DNA of 64,000 nucleotides from Lachnospiraceae bacterium. Its GTDB lineage: Bacteria > Bacillota > Clostridia > Lachnospirales > Lachnospiraceae. The translations under genes were made by a program, and so were the position numbers. The notes beneath the pieces were generated by a model. The model did no database searches. It saw only the letters and a program-made list of their open reading frames with translations, and had not been told where the DNA came from. How positions within the stretch are numbered: position 1 is the stretch's first letter; every line of letters starts with the position of its first letter. Of this stretch, positions 1-7,217 are shown one piece after another. Where the stretch lies: contig JAFUFL010000008.1 of the NCBI GenBank assembly GCA_017469935.1, positions 1 to 64,000 on the forward strand. Reading direction: 5' to 3'.

Positions 1-2
1 AA

Positions 3-278
3 GGTGAAATCGGCTACTGGATCGGAGTTCCGTATTGGGGACGAAGGCTGATACCGGAAGCAGTCAGGGAATTGATGCGCTACGGTTTTGAAAACCTGAA
101 ACTTAATAAAATATGGTGTGGTTACTTTGATGGGAATGAAAAGTCAAGGCGTGTTCAGGAGAAGTGCGGTTTTCATTATCATCATACGGCCTATAATGTA
201 CCCTGTGCCATAGAGGGCGTTCTCCGAACGGAACACATAACATGCCTTTCCAAAGAGGAATGGCAGTCTGTCAGATAA
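3..278 (+). CDS. GNAT-family N-acetyltransferase, 5' end outside window
   Basis: The reading frame is open from the left edge and ends at TAA 276-278, so only the C-terminal 91 codons are present. The residues GEIGYWIGVPYWGR followed by a helix beginning LIPEAVRELMRYGFE are the acetyl-CoA-binding part of RimJ/RimL-like GNAT enzymes, and KSRRVQEKCGFHY is the usual terminal region that positions the cofactor. Such enzymes move an acetyl group from acetyl-CoA to an amino group. The substrate cannot be told from this fragment. The family assignment is firm; whether the gene is intact upstream is unknown. Confidence 0.8.
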   Translation, partial: GEIGYWIGVPYWGRRLIPEAVRELMRYGFENLKLNKIWCGYFDGNEKSRRVQEKCGFHYHHTAYNVPCAIEGVLRTEHITCLSKEEWQSVR

Positions 279-299
279 CTTCGGATTTGCGGAGTAGTT

Positions 300-580
300 A
301 TGAGCAATATCATAAGGCTGAATGAAACAGCGCCAAATAACGGATGGATCGTCATGTCCAATCAGGGAATGGATTGTTTTCTTGATCTTTTGATCACGGC
401 AGCAGACGTTTTTGAAAAGACGGAGCATCAGAAGAAACTGATATCATTTCTAAAAGATCAGAAAGGCATATCTTGCATAAGGATGGGTACTATAAACCGG
501 AAGAGATTGTATTGATGCCGATCCCGGGATCCGGAAGTAAAGAGTTCCTGTTTTGCGTAAAGATGTATTGCGAAATGTGA
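300..580 (+). pseudogene. small hypothetical protein with a frameshift
   Basis: An ATG at 300 opens a 71-codon frame beginning MSNIIRLNETAPNNGW. Near 470 the reading appears to move into another frame, which continues HKDGYYKPEEIVLMPI and ends at TGA 578-580. The second part reads like real protein (proline, glycine and charged residues, ending KMYCEM), whereas the in-frame tail GTINRKRLY is nondescript. I infer one gene of about 90 codons broken by a one-base indel. No known domain was recognised. A sequencing error cannot be excluded. Confidence 0.4.
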
Positions 581-760
581 TAAAGCAGAAAACACAAAAT
601 GTTAACAGACATTATTAGCACTCTCTCTTGATTACGGTTGCGGTCGGTTTAACAGCCCCTGTCATGGCTTATGTAGTGGTGTCCGGAAAAGAAAAACACA
701 ATATGCAGTAAAGGGAGACGCCGTCTGAGCTCATCAGGCGGCGTCTGGTGTTAGGCAAAA

Positions 761-783
761 TTGGTCAAAAAATTGGTCAAATG
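761..783 (+). repeat. direct repeat, left copy (TTGGTCAAA doublet)
   Basis: Two TTGGTCAAA units separated by four bases and followed by TG. A nearly identical copy, one base shorter, lies at 2814-2835, so the pair brackets the ATPase gene at 1084-2427. Confidence 0.5.
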
Positions 784-873
784 AAAGAGCAGGTTAAATA
801 ATGCATTTAATCCTGGAAAGGTAATCGAACAAGTACTTGTTTCTTGCCGTGACGCTTAAAACAAAGAATATCA

Positions 874-892
874 GACTCGCAAGCGAGTCTTG
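874..892 (+). repeat. isolated hairpin matching the last stem of repeat element A
   Basis: GACTCGCAAGCGAGTCTTG is identical over 19 bases to 2778-2796, where it forms the final stem of the structured element at 2617-2796. Here the rest of the element is absent. Confidence 0.5.
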
Positions 893-1028
893 TACTATGA
901 AAGGGATTTACTTATTGAATGCAGTTGCGAAAATGGCAGTAAACCGGTGTGTCTTGGCGGAAATGTTATATTATTGAAGAGACGGCAATTATTGCATTGC
1001 ATATAATTGAAGAAACGGAAATAATGAG

Positions 1029-1057
1029 TTGAAAAACAATTGAAGAAATGCTATATT
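1029..1057 (+). promoter_or_regulatory. sigma-A promoter of the ATPase gene
   Basis: TTGAAA (1029-1034) and TATATT (1052-1057) are separated by 17 bases. Transcription would begin near 1064, downstream of the ATG at 1048, which supports the ATG at 1084 as the true start. Confidence 0.55.
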
Positions 1058-1083
1058 ATGGCTGTATAGGGAGGGCGGACAAT

Positions 1084-2427
1084 ATGATTTTCAAGAGAAA
1101 AGCCTATGACCGGCTTTTGGAATGGAAGGAGAAGTACGCGGATCACTACAGCATTCTCCTGGAAGGTCCCAGACGTGTCGGGAAGTCAACGATAGCGGAA
1201 TCTTTTGCGAAAAATGAATACGATTCATATATTCTGATCGATTTCGCCTCTGCATCAAAAACGGTCATGTCATGTTTTGATGATCTTGCAGATATCGACA
1301 TGTTTTTTCTGCGGCTGCAGGCAGTCACCGGTGTTCAGCTGGTACATCACAGATCCGTGATCATATTCGATGAGATTCAGCTGTATCCGCCGGCGAGACA
1401 GGCGATCAAATATCTGGTGAAAGACGGCAGATATCATTATATAGAGACCGGATCCCTGATTTCTATTCGGAGAAATGTAAAAAATATCCTGATTCCGTCA
1501 GAAGAGATGAAACTGCCGATCTATCCGATGGATTATGAGGAGTTTCTTCTGGCAGCCGGAAAGCACTCTTATGAAGTCATAGAGCAGTTGTACCGCTCCG
1601 GAAAGAGTGTGGGGCAGCAGATCAACCGGCAGATGATGCGTGATTTCAGACTATATATGGCAGTGGGCGGTATGCCTCAGGCGGTAGAGGCCTATACGCA
1701 GGGGAAAAGCTTCTCTGAGATCGATATGGTGAAAAGGTCTATTCTGGAATTATATGAGGCAGATTTCAAAAAGATCGATTCTTCCGGCAGAATTTCCGCG
1801 ATGTACCATTCTATTCCCGGGCAGCTTTCCAAAGATACGAAACGATATCTGCTTTCCGGCGCTACCAAAAAGAAAAAAACGGAGCGTGATAAAGAACGTC
1901 TTTATGATCTGATTGATTCCAAAACGGTTCTGATTTCTTATAATACGACGGATCCGCACGTAACATTGACAGATACAAAGGATCTGACCAGTTATAAAAT
2001 GTATATCGCAGATACCGGTCTGTTTGTAACGCTTATGTTTATCGATCGCCCGGTGGCTGAAAATGAAATCTACGCAAAGCTTCTGTCCGACAAGCTTCCG
2101 GCTAACCTTGGATATCTGTATGAAAATGCGGTCGCACAGATGATTGCTGCTGCAGGAAGGGAATTGTTTTATCATACCTGGGAGAAGGAAGGAAGCACTC
2201 ATTACTATGAAGTAGATTTCCTGATCACTGAGAAAGCAAAGATCACAGCACTGGAGGTGAAAGCTTCGGGAACGGGAAAACATGAGTCGCTGGATTGTTT
2301 TCGAAAAAAATATTCCGGGTCTGTTAAGGAAACGATCGTTCTTTCCCAGAAAGATGTGCATAGGGAGCAGGAACTTAGATTTCTTCCGATCTACATGGCG
2401 CCGATTCTGATGTCAGGAGCTATTTAA
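1084..2427 (+). CDS. AAA+ ATPase with DUF4143 C-terminal domain
   Basis: A 447-residue protein. The N-terminal third is an AAA_14-type ATPase: the Walker A loop reads GPRRVGKST (about residues 28-36) and the Walker B strand reads VIIFDEIQ. The C-terminal half resembles DUF4143, which has a PD-(D/E)XK-like core; the string YEVDFLITEKAKITALEVKA fits that core (D, then E-x-K). The start at 1084 is chosen because GGGAGG lies just upstream and the promoter maps after the earlier ATG. These proteins are common single-gene accessory elements in gut anaerobes and archaea; their role is not established, though defence or mobile-element functions are suspected. The gene is flanked by direct repeats. 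Confidence 0.85.
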   Translation: MIFKRKAYDRLLEWKEKYADHYSILLEGPRRVGKSTIAESFAKNEYDSYILIDFASASKTVMSCFDDLADIDMFFLRLQAVTGVQLVHHRSVIIFDEIQLYPPARQAIKYLVKDGRYHYIETGSLISIRRNVKNILIPSEEMKLPIYPMDYEEFLLAAGKHSYEVIEQLYRSGKSVGQQINRQMMRDFRLYMAVGGMPQAVEAYTQGKSFSEIDMVKRSILELYEADFKKIDSSGRISAMYHSIPGQLSKDTKRYLLSGATKKKKTERDKERLYDLIDSKTVLISYNTTDPHVTLTDTKDLTSYKMYIADTGLFVTLMFIDRPVAENEIYAKLLSDKLPANLGYLYENAVAQMIAAAGRELFYHTWEKEGSTHYYEVDFLITEKAKITALEVKASGTGKHESLDCFRKKYSGSVKETIVLSQKDVHREQELRFLPIYMAPILMSGAI

Positions 2428-2488
2428 GAATAGAGTTCATGTATTGAGACGCGACATTGATTCTGGTTGAGAATGCCAGATTTCATCT

Positions 2489-2640
2489 ATGATTGATGGA
2501 AAGATAACAGAGTTTATTGATCAGCTCTGCTATGGTCAGGAACTTGTTTTTGTGTACAAAGGAAAAAAATACTTTGTGCAAGGCTGGTGGAATGACGATA
2601 GGACTCTGGCAACTATGGTGCTTATATCAGATGGGAGATG
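2489..2640 (+). pseudogene. truncated small hypothetical protein interrupted by repeat element A
   Basis: Translation from ATG 2489 gives MIDGKITEFIDQLCYGQELV and continues with VYKGKKYFVQGWWNDDRTLAT. I recognise this as the start of a small uncharacterised clostridial family, although from memory only. The sequence then runs straight into the left arm of the structured repeat at 2617 and stops eight codons later. The arm supplies the last residues and the stop codon, so the original 3' half is lost. No function can be assigned. Confidence 0.55.
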
Positions 2641-2796
2641 ACCCCCACTTCTGCAAGTGGGGGCTGAAGGAAACTAGTATCAGTGGGGTCCAATCCCCCA
2701 TCTGATATAAGCACCGCGAGGATGCGCACGTGTGCGGTGCGGAAGGTGCCATGCGGCACCCCGCACACGGCGCGCAAGACTCGCAAGCGAGTCTTG
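2617..2796 (+). ncRNA. structured repeat element, copy A (candidate RNA or non-autonomous mobile element)
   Basis: Four nested or consecutive stems are visible. The outer stem pairs 19 bases (2617-2635 with 2697-2715) and encloses a hairpin at 2642-2663. The next stem is CGTGTGCGG (2729-2737) with CCGCACACG (2761-2769), and inside it is GGTGCC/GGCACC (2745-2760). The last stem is GACTCGC/GCGAGTC (2778-2793). Copy B at 59746-59856 keeps the last three stems with compensatory base changes and has an analogous upstream stem, which favours a structure that functions as RNA or single-stranded DNA. The element interrupts a small gene at 2489. I do not recognise a named family. Confidence 0.5.
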
Positions 2797-2813
2797 AATT
2801 TCACTGCGCATAA

Positions 2814-2835
2814 TTGGTCAAAAATTGGTCAAATG
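2814..2835 (+). repeat. direct repeat, right copy (TTGGTCAAA doublet)
   Basis: TTGGTCAAAAATTGGTCAAA then TG; matches 761-783 apart from one A. It lies directly after structured element A and before the heat-shock gene. Confidence 0.5.
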
Positions 2836-2923
2836 GCACTTCCGAGACACAATCTGTCATTTTGGTTTGACGTAAAATATTAAGTAAAATCCTCCGGAAC
2901 CCGCATAAAACCGTCACTTCATC

Positions 2924-2941
2924 AACTTTTCACGAAAAGTT
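2924..2941. promoter_or_regulatory. palindrome upstream of hsp20
   Basis: AACTTTTCACGAAAAGTT is an 8-bp inverted repeat around a two-base centre, 10 bases before the CIRCE element. It may be a second operator; no regulator can be named. Confidence 0.3.
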
Positions 2942-2951
2942 CACAAAAATG

Positions 2952-2978
2952 TTAGCACTCACTATTGATGAGTGCTAA
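2952..2978. promoter_or_regulatory. CIRCE element (HrcA operator)
   Basis: TTAGCACTC and GAGTGCTAA are perfect inverted repeats separated by nine bases, the exact CIRCE consensus bound by the heat-shock repressor HrcA. It lies 113 bases before the hsp20 start and predicts heat-inducible transcription. Confidence 0.93.
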
Positions 2979-3091
2979 TAATAGTGATATAACATAATCA
3001 GAACAAAGGAACAGAGAAGATCAGAGTTGATCCAAACCCTCCTTCCCTTGCTCAGAAACATAAAATGTTATTGAGTAAAGGAGGAATCATT

Positions 3092-3547
3092 ATGTTAGTA
3101 CCGAGTATTTTTGGAGAAAACCTGTTTGACGACTGGTTCGATGTTGATTTTCCACAGTGGCCTGAATTCAGGGATCTGGATAGGGCAGAAAGAAAGCTTT
3201 ACGGCAGGCATGCGGACAGGCTGATGAAGACAGATGTCCATGAGCATGACGATCATTATGAAGTAGATATTGATCTGCCTGGATTCAAAAAAGAAGAAAT
3301 CAAATTGGAACTGAATAATGGCTATCTGACGGTTGGTGCTTCCAAAGAGCACGATCAGACAAATAACGGTAAAGTAATCCGCAAGGAGCGGTATTCCGGT
3401 TCGATGAGCAGAAGCTTTTATGTTGGAGAGGGCATAAAAGAGGAAGATGTACATGCGAAGTTCGAACATGGTGTCCTGCATCTGGAGCTTCCGAAAGAAA
3501 AAACACCGGAGGTACCGGAAAAGAAACTGATTCAGATCGAAGGATAA
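3092..3547 (+). CDS. hsp20: Hsp20 family small heat-shock protein
   Basis: A 151-residue member of the alpha-crystallin/Hsp20 family, cytoplasmic holdase chaperones that bind unfolding proteins. The alpha-crystallin domain spans about residues 45-145, with VDIDLPGFKKEEIKLEL near its start and the characteristic FEHGVLHLELPK near its end. The N-terminus is aromatic-rich (DDWFDVDFPQWPEF), as is usual for the oligomerisation arm. The start at 3092 follows AAAGGAGG with ideal spacing; the ATG at 3065 has no such site. A perfect CIRCE element upstream indicates HrcA control, which is less usual for hsp20 than for groE or dnaK. A strong terminator follows. Confidence 0.95.
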   Translation: MLVPSIFGENLFDDWFDVDFPQWPEFRDLDRAERKLYGRHADRLMKTDVHEHDDHYEVDIDLPGFKKEEIKLELNNGYLTVGASKEHDQTNNGKVIRKERYSGSMSRSFYVGEGIKEEDVHAKFEHGVLHLELPKEKTPEVPEKKLIQIEG

Positions 3548-3595
3548 ATACAGAAGTGTTGTCGAAATCTAAATCCAGAATGTAGACAGATCTTT

Positions 3596-3624
3596 AGGAC
3601 CCGGGCACATCCCGGGTCCTTTTT
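3596..3624 (+). terminator. intrinsic terminator after hsp20
   Basis: AGGACCCGGG and CCCGGGTCCT pair around a 6-base loop and are followed by a T run. Confidence 0.9.
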
Positions 3625-3670
3625 GCTGGCCGAAAAACCGGCCAGCTAGAACTAGTGTTCGCATTTCTTC

Positions 3671-3698
3671 TTGATTCTTCCCAAATCCATATTATAAT
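3671..3698 (+). promoter_or_regulatory. candidate sigma-A promoter
   Basis: TTGATT (3671-3676) and TATAAT (3693-3698) with a 16-base spacer, upstream of the small gene at 3825. Confidence 0.45.
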
Positions 3699-3824
3699 TA
3701 TTGTATCGAAGCCAAACATAAGTTCAGTAAACGTTCGACCCGGGACCTGTAGCATGCCATTTCGTCACACAGGCATCTCCAAAAAGTGAATAACCGGCCC
3801 GGGTTGACAACAATTGGGGGAATC

Positions 3825-4096
3825 ATGTCTTTCAGCGAAGGTGAGAAGGCTTATATCATCGAAAATAACTCGCATGTGACACCGGTGAGGATCATCAGAA
3901 AAGACGGCGAATTCTACACCATACAGTTTGCGAATTTCGGAAGGATCAGCCTGAGAGGAAGCCGATTGTATCATACGGAAGAGGAAGCACAGAAAAAGAT
4001 CAGGCCGGCCCCTCCTCAAACAGACAGGTTATTAGAAATGGTTATCATAAGACACCCTACCAGTACAATAACAGCAGAAGTCCATATGGCATCTGA
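3825..4096 (+). pseudogene. small hypothetical protein, probably frameshifted near 4020
   Basis: The start at 3825 follows TTGGGGGAATC. The protein opens MSFSEGEKAYIIENNSHVTP and has a beta-rich body with FYTIQFANFGRISLRGSRLY, then an acidic helix. Around 4010-4033 the convincing reading moves to another frame, RNGYHKTPYQYNNSRSPYGI, ending at TGA 4094-4096. Read straight through instead, the frame runs into the downstream 30-codon gene and gives a less natural sequence. I recall proteins of this layout in clostridia ending in an R-S-P-Y motif, which is why I favour a frameshift. Function unknown. Confidence 0.45.
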
Positions 4097-4124
4097 TATA
4101 AGCACAGGAGAAAGGAACACGACC

Positions 4125-4217
4125 ATGAATCAAGACAAGTTCGATGATGACTACCTCAGATCCATTCAGGAAGGTCTGGAAAAGATGCTCGAAGAACTAC
4201 TTAAGGAAGAAGAGTGA
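4125..4217 (+). CDS. 30-residue acidic small protein
   Basis: ATG 4125 follows AGGAGAAAGGAAC and opens a 30-residue frame starting MNQDKFDDDYLRSIQEGLEK and ending in a run of acidic residues. It looks like a single amphipathic helix. It may be translated alone or as the tail of the upstream frame, with which it is in phase. No family recognised. Confidence 0.4.
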   Translation: MNQDKFDDDYLRSIQEGLEKMLEELLKEEE

Positions 4218-4301
4218 TCAAGATAATAAAAAGGATGCCCGCACGCCGATACCTTGCCCCAGGTGTTATCATAGATAAAAGTAATGGTTTGGGAGGTATT
4301 T

Positions 4302-4976
4302 ATGATGAATATCCGCAATAAACAGCGCCCGTTCCGGCTGCTCAAATATCTTTATGAAAACACAGATGAGGACCATGCTGTATCGACACCGGAACTGGTG
4401 AAGATCTTTCAGGCAGAAGACGTGCATGCAAACCGAAAGACGATCAAAGACGATATTGATGTGCTTGTCGGAGAGGGCTTTGATGTTGTTACGGTCAGGA
4501 GTAAAAATCACTCCTTCTTCCTGGGGGCACGCAAGTTTGAGATACCAGAGATCAAACTTTTGATCGATGCGGTGTCTGCGTCCAGGTTCATCACTGCGGA
4601 TAAAAGCGCTGCGCTGATCGATAAACTCACCAGCATGGTGAGCAAGATGCAGGCGGAGAAAGTGCGCCGGCACATGTACAGCGCCGACCATGTAAAGTCA
4701 GACAACTGGCAGATCTACTATATCGTGGATGCGATCACGGACGCCATCAACGAAGGGAAAAAGATACGCTTCCAGCGCGTTTTCCAGGCCAGGGATATCC
4801 CAGCACTGTGGAGGGCAGTAAATTATATGAACATGGAGCGGAAAGAGGAGAAATTCCCGCTCATGAAAAATATCCAGATCACAGTCCTGGATGAATATAA
4901 CGGCGATTATTCCGTCATCACAGGTTCTTATATGAAGGACCTGCTTTTAGACAGATATCTGGTTAAGGAATTATAA
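4302..4976 (+). CDS. HTH (WYL-regulator type) protein with an aberrant C-terminus
   Basis: A 224-residue protein, start chosen after GGGAGG at 4291-4296. Residues 1-75 form a winged helix of the HTH_11/DeoR type found at the front of WYL-domain regulators (FRLLKYLYENTDEDHAVSTP and RKTIKDDIDVLVGEGFDVV). Residues 80-160 are the helical linker of such proteins, ending INEGKKIRFQ, where a WYL domain should begin. Instead the sequence changes near 4770 to a tail containing WRAVNYMNMERKEEKFPLMK and KDLLLDRYLVKEL that lacks the W-Y-L strand. The gene seems to be a regulator joined to an unrelated gene end by deletion. It may retain DNA binding but not ligand sensing. Confidence 0.6.
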   Translation: MMNIRNKQRPFRLLKYLYENTDEDHAVSTPELVKIFQAEDVHANRKTIKDDIDVLVGEGFDVVTVRSKNHSFFLGARKFEIPEIKLLIDAVSASRFITADKSAALIDKLTSMVSKMQAEKVRRHMYSADHVKSDNWQIYYIVDAITDAINEGKKIRFQRVFQARDIPALWRAVNYMNMERKEEKFPLMKNIQITVLDEYNGDYSVITGSYMKDLLLDRYLVKEL

Positions 4977-4987
4977 GCTGTTCCCCG

Positions 4988-5025
4988 AAAAGGCTTTGCA
5001 TATCACTGCAAAGCCTTTTCTTTTC
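4988..5025 (+). terminator. intrinsic terminator
   Basis: AAAAGGCTTTGCA and TGCAAAGCCTTTT pair and are followed by CTTTTC, directly after the HTH gene. Confidence 0.85.
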
Positions 5026-5188
5026 GCCTGAACTCCGCAGGACCTCGGCAATTGTGGAGCACGAATAATTGCAGAACCCCTGGGAAGCCTCGACCTGTCA
5101 GCACGCATGGATATGCTGCAAATATACACGCAAATATGCTGCAACAGCTTCTGCGGAATGGTATTCTATCTTTGAGGAGGATACGAAT

Positions 5189-5368
5189 ATGCCGAATATA
5201 AAACCAATATCTGATCTTCGAAATTATACAAGTGTTCTTAAAGAAGTTAAGTACGGAGAACGAGTTTATCTGACGCGAAACGGTGTTGGCGAATGTGCAA
5301 TCATTAACATGAAGGAGTTGGACGAACTTGATAAAATGGTTGCATTACGTGGACTGATGAAATGGTAA
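5189..5368 (+). CDS. Phd/YefM-type antitoxin, short and without toxin
   Basis: ATG 5189 follows GAGGAGG. The 59-residue protein begins MPNIKPISDLRNYTSVLKEV and continues ERVYLTRNGVGECAIINMKE, the N-terminal DNA-binding fold of Phd/YefM antitoxins. The toxin-binding C-terminal arm, normally 20 to 30 residues more, is missing: the protein ends ALRGLMKW. No RelE, Doc or Fic toxin gene follows. It is probably a truncated orphan that may still bind DNA. Confidence 0.7.
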   Translation: MPNIKPISDLRNYTSVLKEVKYGERVYLTRNGVGECAIINMKELDELDKMVALRGLMKW

Positions 5369-5447
5369 TATCACAAATCAGAAAGAGTGCCTGAAGCGAA
5401 AAGGAAAACAGGGAATACCGGGTGTGATGATGGAAGGAAATAAGAAA

Positions 5448-5660
5448 ATGGAATGGACAGTCAAGAGGATCCAGGAAGGCGACTACGGCTGCGAGGAAAG
5501 GTCTGCAGAGGAGAGAAACCAGGTCATAGTAACCTTGGAAAATGAAGACGGTCTTACCCGGCAGCTGACTGCCGACGATGACTGGCTATATACTGTGGGG
5601 ATCGATGAGGGGAGTCTCTGGCCGGAAGAGGGCATGCCGGCAGCCCTGGAGAAGAGGTGA
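5448..5660 (+). CDS. 70-residue hypothetical protein
   Basis: The start at 5448 is preferred over ATGs at 5427 and 5430 because GGAAGGAAAT lies just before it. The protein begins MEWTVKRIQEGDYGCEER, has a strand QVIVTLENEDG and ends acidic (IDEGSLWPEEG). It looks like a small beta-rich cytoplasmic protein. The next gene starts 13 bases after its stop, so the two are probably co-transcribed. No function recognised. Confidence 0.6.
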   Translation: MEWTVKRIQEGDYGCEERSAEERNQVIVTLENEDGLTRQLTADDDWLYTVGIDEGSLWPEEGMPAALEKR

Positions 5661-5672
5661 TGAGGTAACAAA

Positions 5673-6119
5673 ATGAATATTAAACTGATACCACTGGAAA
5701 AGATGATCCTGGACGGGAAAGAGATACGTCTGGGTGAGAAAAAACAGGCAGTGATCTCTGTTCTCGGAGAGCCTGAGCACATCCATGAGAACTACGGCGG
5801 CGGGAGCTGGCGCCATTATTATTTTGACTCCGAACTGGCCCTTGATTTCGACCCACATGACCGCCTCGAGTTTGTTGAGTTTCTGGGCGGCCACTATGGA
5901 AAACTGAGGCCGTATATCTACGGCATCTCTGTATTTGATACGAAGGATACAGATGTTGTCAAAATCTTGTCCGAGCATAATAACGGTGAGATCGATGACA
6001 GCGAGGAAGATTCTTTCGGGTTCCTTGAGACCAGCATCGGGATCTGGAAGGATTCTGAAGAGGGAGAATACTGGACTACGATCGGCATCGGTGTTAAGGA
6101 CTACTATAAGGAAGCCTGA
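5673..6119 (+). CDS. hypothetical protein, 148 residues
   Basis: The gene begins MNIKLIPLEKMILDGKEIRL after GAGGTGATGAGG. It has alternating strands and acidic loops (VLGEPEHIHENYGGGSWRHY, then YYFDSELALDFDPHDRLEFV). The architecture, a small acidic alpha/beta protein in a region of solitary genes, resembles immunity proteins of polymorphic-toxin loci, but this is only a resemblance. No signal peptide or membrane segment is seen. It probably forms a two-gene operon with the 70-residue gene upstream. Confidence 0.55.
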   Translation: MNIKLIPLEKMILDGKEIRLGEKKQAVISVLGEPEHIHENYGGGSWRHYYFDSELALDFDPHDRLEFVEFLGGHYGKLRPYIYGISVFDTKDTDVVKILSEHNNGEIDDSEEDSFGFLETSIGIWKDSEEGEYWTTIGIGVKDYYKEA

Positions 6120-6181
6120 AGATGCTGAAAAAAGAATAGGACAGATCGGTACTGATCAGGGAAAGGATATCATGATGACAG

Positions 6182-6652
6182 ATCCTGTATTTGGAAATCT
6201 GGAATATCTTTGACCAGTTTGGCGGAGTGATCCGGACAGAGGCCGGATACGCAAATGGGCCTGACACGGCGCCGAGCTACCAGGATGTCTGCAGAAACAG
6301 CGGACACGCAGAAACCGTACGGGTTGACTATGACGATAAAGAAATGAACCTGGAAGAACTGCTCGAATACTACTTCATGGTGATTGACCCGCTGGCCGTA
6401 AACAGGCAGGGGAATGATGTGGGGATCCAGTACCGGACCGGCATCTACTACACGGATGAGGGGCAGCTCCCTGCGATCCGGAAGGTTTTCAGAATGGAGC
6501 AGAAAAAAGTGGGAATGGCCCTTGCAGTGTCTGTGGAGCCGATCCGGAACTTTTTTCCCGCCGAGGAGTACCACCAGAAATACCTGGACAAGAACCCGGG
6601 TGGTTACTGTCATATCCCAAGATCCTTCTTTTCCATGGAACACAGGGAATAA
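6182..6652 (+). pseudogene. msrA: peptide methionine sulfoxide reductase A lacking the catalytic motif
   Basis: The body is a clear MsrA: EAGYANGPDTAPSYQDVCRN, GHAETVRVDYDD, VNRQGNDVGIQYRTGIYYTD and EEYHQKYLDKNPGGYCHI are all family signatures. MsrA enzymes reduce methionine-S-sulfoxide with the cysteine of an N-terminal GCFWG motif. Here the sequence reads ILYLEIWNIFDQFGG, so the strand before the motif joins directly to the helix after it, and the motif and its cysteine are gone. A stop codon lies four codons before ILYL in this frame, leaving only a TTG at 6191 as start. The gene should be inactive. Confidence 0.8.
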
Positions 6653-7093
6653 AGAAAGGAAGAAGAGCTGCGGAAGCGGCTCGGTGATCCAGCATACGAA
6701 ATCACCCGGCACGCCGGTGGAGCGAGTCTTGAAAGAACATACAGAGACGCTAAAAAGCAATTCATCCAGATCGAGCTCCTGGCGATAAAGAAGAAGTATC
6801 AGGGAAAAGGATTCATGCGTCCGCATGTTGAAACAGCATTTGAAGTGGCGAAGCAGGGAGGATTGCCGGTCATTGTCTCCACAGATGCAAAGCTAAAGAA
6901 GGATAAATATGAGCATATCGGCATGAAGCATGTGAATACAAGAACACTGGGAGAGGCAAGTATTGCATCATTTAACCGGGGCGATAATACAGGATTTATA
7001 TCGATATTTTCCCGATGTATAGTTCCTCTTCACGAGTATAAGAATTATAGGGAACGACTGAATACAGATAGGAAAATGCTCAGAGTAGTGTGA
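6653..7093 (+). pseudogene. fusion of MsrB N-terminal remnant with GNAT C-terminal remnant
   Basis: In the same frame, just after the msrA stop, come KEEELRKRLGDPAYEITRHA, the first helix of MsrB (methionine-R-sulfoxide reductase), which often follows or is fused to MsrA. At about 6713 this passes without a frame break into GASLERTYRDAKKQF and then KKKYQGKGFMRPHVETAFEV, the acetyl-CoA-binding half of a GNAT acetyltransferase, ending at 7093. A deletion therefore joined codon 20 or so of msrB to the middle of an acetyltransferase gene. No good start codon or ribosome binding site precedes the fusion, so it is probably not expressed. Confidence 0.65.
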
Positions 7094-7108
7094 TGTGAAC
7101 AGGAATTC

Positions 7109-7143
7109 GCGCTCATCGCCATTATGGCGGTGGGCGCTTTTTT
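7109..7143 (+). terminator. intrinsic terminator, copy 1 of a duplicated cassette
   Basis: GCGCTCATCGCCATTATGGC pairs with GCGGTGGGCGC and is followed by seven T. Almost the same hairpin recurs at 8817-8850, and both are followed by TATGGTA(C/T)(A/T)ATGGAGCGG. Confidence 0.85.
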
Positions 7144-7217
7144 AAATTATGGTACAATGGAGCGGAAAGGTGACAAAACAGAGGCACAAAATCGGTGTTT
7201 GCAGAGGAAAAGCGTAC

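Larger units (their letters stand above)
581..1028. other. intergenic stretch with remnants and repeats
   Basis: No complete gene is visible. Bases 619-711 can be read as a short hydrophobic tail (containing LITVAVGLTAPVMAYVVV, then a stop), possibly the end of a lost membrane protein. A 13-bp stem with a 5-base loop lies at 716-746 without a T tract. A tandem TTGGTCAAA motif lies at 761-783 and a palindrome GACTCGCAAGCGAGTC at 874-889. Both recur downstream of the ATPase gene. Confidence 0.5.

Noticed and set aside
2699..4104. CATCTGATATAAGCAC present at both 2699 and 4089
   Set aside because: A single 16-base match in 64 kb is near the chance level and the surroundings do not match, so I do not call a further copy of element A at 4089.
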